Below, in pieces: positions 41,933 through 52,100 of a stretch of 64,000 nt of DNA (within the stretch, counting starts at the first letter, position 1; every line of letters starts with the position of its first letter). This stretch comes from Curtobacterium sp. 9128 (GTDB lineage Bacteria; Actinomycetota; Actinomycetes; Actinomycetales; Microbacteriaceae). The notes under the pieces were generated by a model. It worked only from the letters and a program-made list of their open reading frames with translations. It was not told the origin of the DNA and did no database searches. The position numbers and the translations under genes were made by a program. The stretch covers positions 1,736,001-1,800,000 of the forward strand of contig NZ_LT576451.1 in NCBI RefSeq assembly GCF_900086645.1. The letters are read 5' to 3'.

Positions 41933-43371
41933 GTCCGTCCGACGCGCAGCCGCCACTGTCGCGGCGCCAGGCGCGCGAGCGTGAGCGCGCGGCGAACGCC
42001 GGCGCGCAGCCCGTGACCCCGCCGCCGACCGTGGCTTCGGAGCCCGTCTCCTCGGAGACCGCCTCCTCGGGGACCGTCTCCTCGGACACGCCGACGTCGG
42101 CCGACGCCGGGCGTCGTCGCCCGGGGTCGCACGTCGCACCCGCGGCCGCCGCACCCGTGCAGGCGCCCTCCTCTTCCGCGGTCCCGCCGCAGGCGTCGGC
42201 CGGGGTCCCGTCGCCGCCACCGGCGTCCGCGACCGAGATCGTGCCGGGTACCGGCGGACTGACCCGTCGGCAGATCCGCCAGATGCGTGCGGCCGAAGGG
42301 CAGGGCGTCCGTCCCGTCCCGCTGCAGAACCCCACGCCACAGTCCTCCGACCGCACCGTGCAGGACGTCATCGGGACCGTCGGTTCCCTGTCGCCCGACG
42401 AGCGTGCGGCAGCGCCGACCGCTCCGTCCGGGTTCGCCGGGTCGAGCGCGCCGGTCGCACCCGTCCCGGACATCGAGCCCGAGGTCGTCCCGGAGTCGTC
42501 CGGTCCGACCCAGCTCGACCCGGCCGCCGTCGAGCAGGCCACCTCCGCCGACGGCTCGCCCGACGACCTCGAACCCCTGGACGAAGCCGCGGCGCACGCC
42601 GAGGAGCCGCGCCGCCACCGCTCGACGTGGGCACCGCAGGCGGACGCCGACGACGTCCCAGAGGCGCAGCTGGTCGACGACATCGTCGCTCCGGCGGACG
42701 AGCAGCCGGCTGCCTCGGCCCCCGGCGTCTTCCCGCTCTCGCTCGACGCCGACGACGACGACACGAACGAGGTCCCGATCCAGTCGCCCGAGGCGCAGGA
42801 CGGATCGACCTCGCAGGACGAGCCCACGCCGGCGCCCGCCGGCTCCGCCTTCCGTCGCCCGGTCGAACCGAAGCCCGTCACCACCGCGTTCGAGGCGCCG
42901 ACGGGGCACTGGTCCACCCAGGCACACGACTCGCACGACGCCGAGGTGCACGACGAGGAGACCGGCACCCGCCGTGTCGCCGAGACGCGCACCAACGCGC
43001 TGATCCTGCCGAACTCCGCCCTCGCGGACCCGACCGGAGCGCTGAACGCCACCGGCGAGGTCATCCTCACCGGCTCGATCGACCTGCCGGCGTCCCTGTC
43101 CTCGACCGGGTCGCACCGGCCGATCGACGGCGCCGAGGTCGACCGCCTGCTCGACCAGCACGACGAGCAGCCCGAGACCGACGCCAGCCCCGTCCGGGCG
43201 AGCCGTGCGGTGTCGAGCCACACCTCGACCCGCCAGGTGGTGCTCGCCGCCGCGAAGCCGAAGGAGTCGCGCACGCCGCTCATCCTCGGCATCACCGTGA
43301 GTGCTGTCGGCGTCGCTGCGGCAGCCGTGATCATCGTGGCCCTCGTGACGACGAACTTCTTCGGGTCCTGA
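41929..43371 (+). CDS. Acidic, Ala/Pro/Ser-rich hypothetical protein with a C-terminal membrane helix
   Basis: 480 residues from ATG 41929, overlapping the nadD stop. Residues 1-450 are largely disordered: a basic start ([16 protein letters not shown]), Ser/Thr/Glu repeats ([17 protein letters not shown]) and many acidic stretches. Short ordered islands occur, for example [17 protein letters not shown] and [19 protein letters not shown]. The last 35 residues hold one transmembrane helix ([20 protein letters not shown]) with a short exit NFFGS. The tail-anchored layout puts the long acidic part in the cytoplasm. It sits between nadD and rsfS, two housekeeping genes, so it should be expressed steadily. 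No family recognised. Confidence 0.85.
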   Translation: MSPSDAQPPLSRRQARERERAANAGAQPVTPPPTVASEPVSSETASSGTVSSDTPTSADAGRRRPGSHVAPAAAAPVQAPSSSAVPPQASAGVPSPPPASATEIVPGTGGLTRRQIRQMRAAEGQGVRPVPLQNPTPQSSDRTVQDVIGTVGSLSPDERAAAPTAPSGFAGSSAPVAPVPDIEPEVVPESSGPTQLDPAAVEQATSADGSPDDLEPLDEAAAHAEEPRRHRSTWAPQADADDVPEAQLVDDIVAPADEQPAASAPGVFPLSLDADDDDTNEVPIQSPEAQDGSTSQDEPTPAPAGSAFRRPVEPKPVTTAFEAPTGHWSTQAHDSHDAEVHDEETGTRRVAETRTNALILPNSALADPTGALNATGEVILTGSIDLPASLSSTGSHRPIDGAEVDRLLDQHDEQPETDASPVRASRAVSSHTSTRQVVLAAAKPKESRTPLILGITVSAVGVAAAAVIIVALVTTNFFGS

Positions 43372-43470
43372 CGTCCACCGTCGGGTACCCACCCCTCGCC
43401 GCCGTCGGTGGTGTGACCTATGATCGTGTCCCATCCGGCGGAAGTGTCGGATGACAACCGGAAGGACTCC

Positions 43471-43845
43471 GTGACCGCCTCTCCTCGCGCACTGGAACTC
43501 GTACAGATCGCCGCCGGCGCCGCTGACGCCAAGCAGGCAGACGACCTCGTCGCGCTCGACGTGACCGGGCCCCTGCAGCTCACCGACGTGTTCCTCCTGG
43601 CCACCGGGCGCAACGAGCGCAACGTGATGGCCATCGCGGACGAGGTCGAGGACCGGATGCTCCAGGCCGGCGCGAAGACCCTGCGTCGGGAAGGCCGGAG
43701 CGAGGGCCGCTGGGTCCTCATCGACTTCGGCGACGTCGTCGTGCACGTCTTCCACGAAGAAGACCGCCAGTACTACTCGCTCGAGCGCCTCTGGTCGGAC
43801 TGCCCGACCATCCCGCTCGAGATCCCGGCCGAGCACACCGCGTAG
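43471..43845 (+). CDS. rsfS: Ribosomal silencing factor RsfS
   Basis: 124 residues from GTG 43471 with GAAGGA 5-6 nt upstream; a longer frame from 43420 lacks a binding site. The RsfS/Iojap fold reads KQADDLVALDVTGPLQLTDV, FLLATGRNERNVMAIADEVE, GRWVLIDFGDVVVHVFHEEDR and YYSLERLWSD. It binds L14 on free 50S subunits and prevents joining with 30S when nutrients are short. TATGAT at 43419-43424 may be its own -10 box. Confidence 0.96.
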   Translation: MTASPRALELVQIAAGAADAKQADDLVALDVTGPLQLTDVFLLATGRNERNVMAIADEVEDRMLQAGAKTLRREGRSEGRWVLIDFGDVVVHVFHEEDRQYYSLERLWSDCPTIPLEIPAEHTA

Positions 43846-43943
43846 TCCTGCCGACGCGCCCGGGGTCCCGCCTCGATTTCGTTCCCCGGGGCGCGCATGG
43901 TGTACGCTTCACTGGTGCCTCCGGGAAGTCGGAGAAACGAAAT

Positions 43944-44019
43944 GGGTCTGTGGCGCAGCTGGTAGCGCACCTGCATGGCATGCAGGGGGTCAGGGGTTCG
44001 AGTCCCCTCAGATCCACCA
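43944..44019 (+). tRNA. tRNA-Ala (anticodon GGC)
   Basis: Acceptor GGGTCTG / CAGATCC with one G-U pair, D arm GCGCAGCTGGTAGCGC, anticodon stem CCTGC / GCAGG with loop ATGGCAT (anticodon GGC), T arm AGGGGTTCGAGTCCCCT, encoded CCA at 44017-44019. Confidence 0.98.
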
Positions 44020-44021
44020 TC

Positions 44022-44054
44022 GAAGCCCCGTTCTCCACAGGAGAGCGGGGCTTC
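44022..44054 (+). terminator. Terminator of tRNA-Ala
   Basis: GAAGCCCCG (44022-44030) pairs with CGGGGCTTC (44046-44054), with further pairing TCTCC / GGAGA inside, then TTCGTT. Confidence 0.75.
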
Positions 44055-44089
44055 TTCGTTGTGTTCTGCGCTCCCACTACGCTGATCGC

Positions 44090-45013
44090 ATGAGCAACGA
44101 CGCCCCGCTGTCCGGTTCGCAGCTGACCATCTCGGCCGCCGGTTACACCGCCGAGATCGCGACGGTGGGGGCGACCCTCCGCTCGCTCCAGCACCGCGGC
44201 CGCGACCTGGTCGTGCCGTTCGCCGCTGACGAGGTCCGCCCGGTGTTCCGTGGCGCCGTCCTCGCACCGTGGCCGAACCGGGTCGTCGACGGCCGCTACA
44301 CCTTCGACGGGCAAGAGCACGAGCTGGCCCTGTCCGAACCCGCACGCGGGCACGCGCTGCACGGCCTCGTCGGGTGGACCGACTTCGCCGTCGCGCTCCA
44401 CGAACCGGACCGCGTCGTCCTGATGACGACGATCGCGCCGCAGGCCGGGTACCCGTTCCGCGTCGTGGTCCACGTCGAGTACCGGCTCGACGCCGGGGGA
44501 CTCCGCACGACGATCACGGGGAAGAACACCGGGGACGATCGCGCACCGTGGGGGACCGGGCCGCACCCGTACCTCCGCGCGGGCGAGGGGACCGTGGACG
44601 ACTGGACGCTGACGCTGCCGGCGACCGAGGTCCTCGAGGTCACCGCGGACCGGCTGATCCCGACGGCGCTCGTCCCCGTGCACGACGAGTTCGACCTCAG
44701 GACCCCGACCGCGATCGGCCCGCGGTTCGTCGACCACGCCTTCACCGGCTTCGACCGCGACGCCGACGGCACCGCGACGATCGCGCTGACCGCCCGCGAC
44801 GGACACGGCGTCCGGGTGACGTTCGGGCCGGAGTGCCCGTGGGTCCAGGTGCACACCGCCGACCACGTCGTCCCCGAGTACCACCGTGCCGGTCTCGCCG
44901 TCGAGCCGATGACCGGTGCGCCCGACGCCTTCAACGCGGGCACCGAGCGCGGGCTCGTCGTGCTCGACCCAGGGGCCGCACACTCCGCCGCATGGACGAT
45001 CGCCGCGATCTGA
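44090..45013 (+). CDS. Aldose 1-epimerase family protein
   Basis: 307 residues. The GalM-like beta-supersandwich is marked by GAVLAPWPNRVVDGRY, ALHGLVGW with the catalytic-region His, GPHPYLRAG and GLAVEPMTGAPDAFN with the general-base Glu. It interconverts alpha and beta anomers of sugars such as glucose or galactose; the exact sugar is not evident. Its 3' end overlaps the pabB start by 22 nt, so the two are coupled, without an obvious metabolic link. Confidence 0.93.
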   Translation: MSNDAPLSGSQLTISAAGYTAEIATVGATLRSLQHRGRDLVVPFAADEVRPVFRGAVLAPWPNRVVDGRYTFDGQEHELALSEPARGHALHGLVGWTDFAVALHEPDRVVLMTTIAPQAGYPFRVVVHVEYRLDAGGLRTTITGKNTGDDRAPWGTGPHPYLRAGEGTVDDWTLTLPATEVLEVTADRLIPTALVPVHDEFDLRTPTAIGPRFVDHAFTGFDRDADGTATIALTARDGHGVRVTFGPECPWVQVHTADHVVPEYHRAGLAVEPMTGAPDAFNAGTERGLVVLDPGAAHSAAWTIAAI

Positions 45014-46539
45014 CCTCGGGGGCCGGTTCCCCGCGCATCGAGATCCGGCAGCTCGACGGCGTCGACCCGGTGTCGTTCGCCGGCACGCTCGGGGGCGACG
45101 TCGTCTGGCTGGACTCCTCGCTGCCCGCCGGTGCGCCGGACAGCGCGCGGGACCGGGCACGCTGGTCGGTCCTCGCGCCGTGTGACGGCGCGTTCACCGC
45201 CCGGTTCCGGCACCAGGACCGGCGTGCACACCTCGACGTGTCCATGCCGCTCCTGGCATGGTTCGGCGTGTCCCGCTCCGAGGACCGTCCGGCCTTCGAC
45301 GTCCTCGCGGACCTGCTCGCGCTGACGCCCCGACTCGCCGAGCCGATCCCGGGGCTGGGGTTCGCGCTCGGGTGGGTCGGGTTCCTCGGCTACGAGCTCG
45401 GTCGTGAGTCGGGCGGTCCCGACCGCACCGCGGACGGACACGCGGACGCGGACCTGCGGTTCGTCGACCGCGCCGTCGTCGTCCGCGACGACGGTGCGGC
45501 ATGGGCGCTCGCGCTCGTCGACGACGCGGAACCGGACGCGTCGGCGGCGAACCGGGCATGGCTCGAGACGGTGGCGGACGGCGGACCGGCGGCCGACGTC
45601 GGGGACGTGCCCCCGAGCCTCCCGTCCGGTCCGGCGAGCGGCCGCGTGTCGCGCGCCGTCTACGAGACCGCGGTCGACGCGTGCCGCGCCGAGATCCGCG
45701 ACGGCAACGCGTTCCAGGTCTGCCTCACCACCGCCTTCTCGGTACCGGGCACCGGACGGGAGGCCCTGGCTGGTCCCGGTACGGACCCGCACCTGGTCGA
45801 GTACCTGCGGATGCGCGCGGCGGACCCCGTCCCGTTCGGCGCCTACCTGCGGCTCGGCCCGCTGCGCGTGGCCAGCAGGTCGCCGGAGCGGTTCCTGCGG
45901 ATCGGCGCGGACGGCAGGGTGCTCGCCGAGCCGATCAAGGGGACCAGGCGGCGGCTCACGGACCCCGATGCGGACCCCGCGGCAGATCTCGCGGTGCGGG
46001 ACGAGCTCGCGGCGAGCGTCAAGGACCGCGCGGAGAACGTGATGATCGTCGACCTGCTGCGGAACGACCTGCTCCGCACGGCGGTGCCCGGTTCGGTGCA
46101 CGTCGACCGGCTGTGCGCGGTCGAGACGTACGCGAGCGTCCACCAGATGGTCTCGACGATCGGTGCCGTGTTGCCGGAGGGCGTGTCGCGGGCGGACGTG
46201 GTCCGTGCGGCCTTCCCGCCGGGTTCGATGACCGGTGCGCCGAAGACCAGCGCGATGGCGATCGCATCGCGGCTCGAAGGCGGGCCACGCGGGGTGTACT
46301 CCGGGGCGATCGGGTACTTCTCGGCGAGCGGGGCGGTGGATCTGTCGGTGGTGATCCGCACACTGGTGACGGTGCTCGACGACTGTGGTGCTGCCGGGTC
46401 GCGGACTGCGGTCCGGTCGCGGACGCTCGGCGCCGGGGGAGCGGTGACGTGGTCCTCGGTCGCCGGTGACGAGGCGGACGAGGCCCTGACGAAGACCCGG
46501 TCGGTGCTCGGCAGCATGGGGGTCGTCGCCGACTGGTAG
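44992..46539 (+). CDS. pabB: Aminodeoxychorismate synthase component I
   Basis: 515 residues from ATG 44992. The chorismate-binding domain carries AEPIKGTRRR, with the lysine typical of PabB (TrpE has A in this place), then SVKDRAENVMIVDLLRNDL and FPPGSMTGAPKTSAM. The N-terminal half (FLGYELGRESGG) matches the anthranilate synthase I N-domain, though the tryptophan site is less clear. With a glutaminase (PabA, not in the window) it makes 4-amino-4-deoxychorismate for folate. GTRRR and the acidic tail are normal. It overlaps the epimerase gene; the mutasome begins 94 bp downstream under its own control. Confidence 0.93.
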   Translation: MDDRRDLTSGAGSPRIEIRQLDGVDPVSFAGTLGGDVVWLDSSLPAGAPDSARDRARWSVLAPCDGAFTARFRHQDRRAHLDVSMPLLAWFGVSRSEDRPAFDVLADLLALTPRLAEPIPGLGFALGWVGFLGYELGRESGGPDRTADGHADADLRFVDRAVVVRDDGAAWALALVDDAEPDASAANRAWLETVADGGPAADVGDVPPSLPSGPASGRVSRAVYETAVDACRAEIRDGNAFQVCLTTAFSVPGTGREALAGPGTDPHLVEYLRMRAADPVPFGAYLRLGPLRVASRSPERFLRIGADGRVLAEPIKGTRRRLTDPDADPAADLAVRDELAASVKDRAENVMIVDLLRNDLLRTAVPGSVHVDRLCAVETYASVHQMVSTIGAVLPEGVSRADVVRAAFPPGSMTGAPKTSAMAIASRLEGGPRGVYSGAIGYFSASGAVDLSVVIRTLVTVLDDCGAAGSRTAVRSRTLGAGGAVTWSSVAGDEADEALTKTRSVLGSMGVVADW

Positions 46540-46554
46540 CCGCCCGAGTGTGTT

Positions 46555-46568
46555 CGAAGACGTGTTCG
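46555..46568. promoter_or_regulatory. LexA-type SOS box, distal
   Basis: CGAAGACGTGTTCG differs in one base from the Gram-positive/actinobacterial LexA consensus CGAACRNRYGTTCG. It lies 40 bp before the second box. Confidence 0.65.
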
Positions 46569-46597
46569 AATCGTTGTCCACAGAATGTCGGTCCCGA

Positions 46598-46603
46598 TTG
46601 ACA
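46598..46603 (+). promoter_or_regulatory. -35 box of the mutasome promoter
   Basis: TTGACA, an exact consensus hexamer, ends 4 bp before the proximal SOS box, so bound LexA would cover the promoter. The matching -10 is less clear (GAACAT or CATGAT, 17-20 bp on). Confidence 0.6.
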
Positions 46604-46607
46604 TCAT

Positions 46608-46621
46608 CGAACACGTGTTCG
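46608..46621. promoter_or_regulatory. LexA-type SOS box, proximal
   Basis: CGAACACGTGTTCG fits CGAACRNRYGTTCG exactly and is a perfect palindrome. It ends 8-11 bp before the likely start of the ImuA'-like gene, and sits inside the leader rather than in coding sequence. Confidence 0.9.
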
Positions 46622-46632
46622 AACATGATGTG

Positions 46633-47499
46633 ATGCAGACGGCGGCGGCACTCCGGTCGCCCGGGGCTCGCGCACCGCGCCCCGGGCGGGACGGTGCTGT
46701 GCGGGACGGTGCTGTGCGGGACGGTGCTGCGCGGGACGGTGCTGCGCGGGACGGTGCTGTGCGAGACGGTGCTGCGCGTGGGGCTGACCACATCGCTGAT
46801 GCGCGGGCGGCGCTCGACCGGATCACGTCCCTGCGGTCGCGGGTCGCCGACATGGAAGCCACGCGTGTCGACACCGCGGGGCTCCCCACCGCCCCGGCGC
46901 TCGAGCCGCTGCTGCCCGGCGGGGCGATCCGTGTGGGCGGGACCTACGCCGTGCCGGAGTCCGTCCTGCTCGCGATGACCATGCTGCAGGCGGCTTCGGC
47001 GGCGGGGGCGTGGTGCGCCGTCGTGGGCGTGCCGTCCTTCGGCGTCGAGGCAGCAGCTGCCGCCGGCATCGACCTCGAACGGCTCGTGCTCGTGCCGGAC
47101 CCCGGCGACCAGTGGCTCGCGGTGACCTCCGCGATGGCCGACGTCGCGCAGATCGTGCTCACCCGCCCGCTCGGGCGGGTGGTGCCAGGTGACGTCGCGC
47201 GGCTCTCCGCGCGGCTGCGGCAGCGCGGTGCGGCACTGGTCGCGCTCGGTTCCTGGCCGGGCGCCGACGTCACGCTCCGGGTGACGTCGTCGTCGTGGAG
47301 CGGTATCGGGCAGGGACACGGGCACCTGACGGAGCGACGTGCGACCGTGACCGCGACCGGTCGTGCCGGTGCGGTGCGTCCGGTCAGCGCCGAGCTGCTG
47401 CTCCCGGCGGCGGACGGCGTCGTGCGGGCAGCGGTCCAGGCGCCGGTGGCGCTCCCCGGCGACACGCGTGGCTTCCGCCCCGTGGCGGTGGCGTCGTGA
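46633..47499 (+). CDS. ImuA'-like mutasome protein
   Basis: 288 residues from ATG 46633 (GTG 46630 possible). The in-frame ATG at 46585 is rejected because it would place the SOS box in the coding region. Residues ~19-48 are six repeats RDGAV/RDGAA. The remainder is a RecA-like fold without a P-loop: LEPLLPGGAIRVGGTYAV, AGAWCAVVGVPSFGVEAAAA, ERLVLVPDPGDQWLAV and IVLTRPLGRVVPGDVARLSA. This is the accessory protein found with ImuB and DnaE2 in actinobacteria, needed for damage-induced mutagenesis. Its stop overlaps the imuB GTG. Expression should be LexA-controlled. Confidence 0.85.
   Translation: MQTAAALRSPGARAPRPGRDGAVRDGAVRDGAARDGAARDGAVRDGAARGADHIADARAALDRITSLRSRVADMEATRVDTAGLPTAPALEPLLPGGAIRVGGTYAVPESVLLAMTMLQAASAAGAWCAVVGVPSFGVEAAAAAGIDLERLVLVPDPGDQWLAVTSAMADVAQIVLTRPLGRVVPGDVARLSARLRQRGAALVALGSWPGADVTLRVTSSSWSGIGQGHGHLTERRATVTATGRAGAVRPVSAELLLPAADGVVRAAVQAPVALPGDTRGFRPVAVAS
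46687..46776 (+). repeat. Six 15-bp in-frame repeats in the ImuA'-like gene
   Basis: CGGGACGGTGCTGTG and variants are repeated six times, coding for RDGAV or RDGAA. The frame is kept, so copy-number change would alter only the length of the N-terminal arm. Confidence 0.9.
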
Positions 47500-49115
47500 T
47501 CGGGCGCGGTCGGATCCGTGCCGACGCACTCGTCCGGGGCGCCGCGATGCCGGAGCCCCCACCCACCAGGACGATCGTGCTCTGGTGCCCCGACTGGCCG
47601 GTCATCGCCGCGGCCCGTGCAGCAGGGGTGCCGCCGGAACAGCCCTTCGCCGTGGTGTCGAAGGGGCAGGTCTTCGCGAGTTCTGCCTCGGCCAGGCAAT
47701 CAGGCGTCGTGCGCGGACTCCGCGTGCGCGAAGCTCAGGCGCGCTGCCCGGAGCTCGTCGTGCAGCCGTACGACGAGGGCCTCGACCACCGCGCGTTCGA
47801 ACCGGTCATCCGCGCGGTCGAAGCGGCGGTCCCCGGGGTCGAGGTCCTGCGACCGGGCACCGTCGCGCTGCGCTCCCGTGGCCCGGCGCGCTACTACGGC
47901 GGCGAGCGGGCAGCGGCGGCGACGCTCGCGGGCATCGCGGCGGACCACGGTGCCCCCGCGGTGCGTGCCGGAGTGGCGGACACGCCGTTCGCGGCGGACC
48001 AGGCGGCACGTGCCCGGCCGGTCCGCCCGGGGGAGCGCGTCCGGATCGTACCCGTCGACGGCTCGGCGGAGTTCCTCGCCGACCTGCCGCTCGGTGTCCT
48101 CGGCGACGCCGACCTCGCGATGGTGCTCGGACGGCTCGGCATCGCCACCCTCGGGGAGTTCGCCGCGTTCACCGACGAGCAGGTCCGCGACCGGTTCGGG
48201 GTCGCCGGCGCGTTCCTGCACCGGCTCGCGGGCGGACGCGACCCGCGGGAGATCTCGTCGCGGCCGGTCCCGCCCGAACTCCGGGTGGAAGCAGCGTTCG
48301 AGCCGCCGCTCGACCGTGCCGACCAGATCGCGTTCGCGTTCCGGCGGACGGCAGACGACTTCGCCGCCCGGCTCCGTGCCGCCGGGCTCGTCGCGACGAC
48401 CATCCGCGTCGGCATCGTCGACGAGCGGGACATCCTGCTCGAACGCACGTGGGCGCACCCGCGCTGGTTCGACGCCGCCGACGTGGTCGACCGGGTGCGC
48501 TGGCAGCTCGCCGGCGGCGTCGACCCGACCGGGCTCGAAGCCCCCGTGACCTCGGTCGTGCTCGAGCCGGTCGCGGTCGACGACATGGCGAACCACGAGC
48601 GCGGGCTGTGGGGGTCCGGGCCGGACGAACGCGTGCACCACGGTCTCGCCCGCGTGCAGGGCATGGTCGGTCACGACGGGGTGGTGACGCCGCGGGTCGG
48701 TGGTGGTCGCACCCTGTCCGAGCGGGTCGTGCTCGTGCCGTGGGGCGATGCTCCCGCCGCCGACCTCGCGTCCGTCGCCGACCGTCCCTGGCCGGGCAAG
48801 CTGCCGGGGCCACCGCCGGCGACGGTGCTCGAACGGCCGCGCCCGGTGGACGTGGTGGCGTCGGACGGCGGCAGCGTCGACGTCGACGACCGCGGGGTGC
48901 TCTCCGGAGCGCCGGAGCGCTTCCGCGCCGAGGCCGACCGCGGTGGCCGGTTCGCCCCGGTCACGGCGTGGGCGGGACCGTGGCCGCTCGTCGTGCGCTG
49001 GTGGGACGCCGGCGGACGACGCCTGCACCGGCTGCAGCTCGTCGACGCCGAGGGGCGCGCCTGGTACCTCGTGCTGGCGGACCACCGGTGGTGGGCGGAA
49101 GCGGTGGCGACGTGA
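47496..49115 (+). CDS. imuB: ImuB, Y-family polymerase-like mutasome protein
   Basis: 539 residues from GTG 47496, which overlaps the previous stop (GTGA); ATG 47547 would give 522. The fold is Y-family: TIVLWCPDWPVIAAARAA, then ASSASARQSGVVRGLRVREA, and a little-finger region near 270-360. ImuB lacks a full set of catalytic acidic residues and serves as a scaffold. The beta-clamp motif (QLPLWG in the mycobacterial protein, by memory) is here HERGLWG, so degenerate at the Q. The C-terminal part (GRTLSERVVLVPWGD, WAGPWPLVVRWWDAGGRRL) is typical of the family. It is followed by dnaE2 after 13 bp. Confidence 0.9.
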   Translation: MIGRGRIRADALVRGAAMPEPPPTRTIVLWCPDWPVIAAARAAGVPPEQPFAVVSKGQVFASSASARQSGVVRGLRVREAQARCPELVVQPYDEGLDHRAFEPVIRAVEAAVPGVEVLRPGTVALRSRGPARYYGGERAAAATLAGIAADHGAPAVRAGVADTPFAADQAARARPVRPGERVRIVPVDGSAEFLADLPLGVLGDADLAMVLGRLGIATLGEFAAFTDEQVRDRFGVAGAFLHRLAGGRDPREISSRPVPPELRVEAAFEPPLDRADQIAFAFRRTADDFAARLRAAGLVATTIRVGIVDERDILLERTWAHPRWFDAADVVDRVRWQLAGGVDPTGLEAPVTSVVLEPVAVDDMANHERGLWGSGPDERVHHGLARVQGMVGHDGVVTPRVGGGRTLSERVVLVPWGDAPAADLASVADRPWPGKLPGPPPATVLERPRPVDVVASDGGSVDVDDRGVLSGAPERFRAEADRGGRFAPVTAWAGPWPLVVRWWDAGGRRLHRLQLVDAEGRAWYLVLADHRWWAEAVAT

Positions 49116-49128
49116 GCGAGGGATCCTG

Positions 49129-52100
49129 ATGGGCTACAGCAACCCACCGATCCCGTGGTCGGAGTTCGAGCGCGCCCTGTCCGACAAGCGGAGCCCCGGT
49201 TCCACGAACGCCGGCGACGGCGGGGACAGCCCGGCGTGGTCCAGGAAGCGTGCGCCGTACGTCCCCGCGGAGCCGACGCAGTCCGACGGGCCGCCCGCCG
49301 TGCCCTACGCCGAACTGCACGCGCACTCGACCTTCAGCTTCCTCGACGGTGCGAGCCAGCCGGAGCACCTCTTCGAAGAGGCCGCCCGGCTGCGCCTGCA
49401 CGCCCTCGCGCTCACCGACCACGACGGCTTCTACGGCGCCGCCCGGATGGCAGAGGTGGCAGAGGCCTACCCGGCCGTCGGCACCGTGTACGGCACCGAG
49501 CTGTCCCTCGGGCTCACCGAACCGCAGAACGGCGTCCCCGACCCCGAGGGCTCCCACCTGCTGCTGCTCGCCGACGGCCAGGACGGCTACCACCGGCTCG
49601 CCGGCGCCGTGACAAGCGCGCACCTCGCGGCCGGCTCCGAGAAGGGGCGCCCGCGGTACGACCTCGACGACCTCGCGTCCCGCGCGGACGGACACTGGCG
49701 GGTGCTCACCGGCTGCCGGAAGGGCAGCGTGCGCCAGGCACTCGAGCAGGGCGGGGAGTCGTCGGCGGAGACGGCGCTCCGCGTGCTCCTCGACCGCTTC
49801 GGGACCGGCAACGTCGTGGTGGAGCTGCTCGACCACGGCGACCCGCTCGACAGCGCCCGCAACGACGTCCTCGCCGCCCTCGCCGCCCGGCACGCGCTGC
49901 CGGTCGTGGCCACCGGCAACGTGCACTACGCCACCCCCGACCGCTTCCCGGTGGCCACCGCCCTCGCCGCGGTCCGGGCCCGGCGCAGTCTCGACGAGAT
50001 CGACGGCTGGCTGCCGGCAGCCGACTCGGCACACCTGCGATCCGGCGCCGAGATGGCCAGGCGGTTCGCCCGCTACCCCGGCGCCGTCGAGTACAGCGTG
50101 ACGCTCGCCGACGAGCTCGGGTTCCGGCTGAAGACCGTCAAACCGGGGCTGCCCGACCTCGACGTGCCGGACGGCCACACGGCGATGTCGTGGCTTCGGG
50201 AACTCACGTGGGCCGGGGCACGACGGCTGTACCCGGGCAGTGCGGACGGGGTCGACCCGCACAAGCGGCAGCGCATCGAACGCGAGCTGTCCGTGATCGA
50301 GGACAAGAACTTCCCCGGGTACTTCCTCATCGTCCGCGACATGGTGCAGTACGCCCGCGGGCGGGGGATCCTCTGCCAGGGACGCGGCTCGGCGGCGAAC
50401 TCGGCGGTCTGCTACCTGCTCGAGATCACCGCGGTCGACTCCATCCGGTACGGACTGCCGTTCGAGCGGTTCCTGTCGGCGATGCGCGACGAGGAACCCG
50501 ACATCGACGTCGACTTCGACTCGGACCGCCGCGAAGAGGTGATCCAGTACGTCTACGAGAAGTACGGCAGGTACAACGCCGCACAGGTGGCGAACGTGAT
50601 CACCTACCGGCCGAAGGGCGCCGTGCGGGACATGGCGAAGGCGCTCGGGCACAGCCCCGGCCAGCAGGACGCCTGGTCGAAGCAGGTCGAGCGGTGGGGC
50701 TCGGTCACCGAGAGCGAGGACCACGACATCCCCCCGGCGGTCGTCGGGCTGGCGAGCGAGGTCCTGGGGTTCCCGCGGCACCTCGGCATCCACTCGGGCG
50801 GGATGGTGCTCACCGACCGTCCCGTTGGTGAGGTGGTGCCGATCGAGCACGCCAGGATGGACGGCCGCACGGTCCTGCAGTGGGACAAGGACGACTGCGC
50901 GTACATGGGCCTCGTGAAGTTCGACATGCTCGGGCTCGGCATGCTCGCGGCGCTGCAGTACTCGTTCGACCTGGCTGCCGAGCACTGCGGGGAACGCTGG
51001 GAGATGCACTCCATCCCGAAGGAGGAGCAGGGCGTCTACGACCAGCTCTGCCGCGCGGACACGATCGGGGTGTTCCAGGTGGAGTCACGTGCGCAGATGG
51101 GCACGCTGCCCCGGCTGCTCCCGAGACGCTTCTACGACCTCGTGATCGAGGTCGCGCTGGTCCGCCCCGGGCCGATCCAGGGCGGTGCGGTGCACCCCTA
51201 CATCCGTCGGCGCACCGGTGAGGAACCGATCACCTATCTGCATCCGGCACTCGAACCCGTGCTCGAACGCACCCTCGGCGTACCGCTGTTCCAGGAGCAG
51301 CTCATGCAGATGGCGATCGCGGTCGGCAACTGCTCCGGAGACGACGCCGACCTGCTGCGCCGGGCGATGGGGTCCAAGCGCGGGCATGAGAAGATCGACC
51401 GGCTCCGCGACAAGCTCTACGCAGGGATGGCCGACAACGGCATCCACGGCGCCGACGCCGATGCGATCTACGCGAAGATCCAGGCGTTCGCGAACTTCGG
51501 GTTCGCGGAGAGCCACTCGATCAGCTTCGCGCTCATCGTCTACGCCAGTGCGTGGATGCGGCTGCACTACCCAGGGGCGTTCCTGGCGGCACTCCTCCGG
51601 GCGCAGCCGATGGGGTTCTACTCGCCGCAGACCCTCGTCGCGGACGCCAGGCGGCACGGGGTGACGGTGCTCCGGCCGGACATCCTGCGCTCGGGCGTCG
51701 ACGCGACGCTCGAGCCGACGGGGGAGCCGGCGCCGGAGACCGACGACGCGTGCCTCGATCCGGAGCAGGCACCCGTGCTGCCGTTCGACAAGGCGCTTCC
51801 CGACGACACGGCGAGACACCGCCGCGACGGTGCGTTCGCCGTGCGCCTCGGACTCGCCGAGGTCGCGTCGCTCGGACGGAAGAGCGCCGAGCGGATCGTC
51901 GCCGAGCGCGATGCACACGGACCGTTCGCCGACATGTCCGACCTCGCCCGCCGGGTCGGGCTGACCACCGCGCAGCTCGAGGCACTCGCCGCTGCCGACG
52001 CGTTCGCACCGTTCGGGGTCGACCGCCGGGGTGGGATGTGGTCGGCGGCGCAGGCCGCTGCCGAGCGTGCCGACCAGCTGCCGGACACGCAGGTCGTCGT

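Noticed and set aside
46585-46632. Extra N-terminal codons of the ImuA'-like gene
   Set aside because: They cover a perfect LexA box next to TTGACA; the start downstream of the box is preferred.
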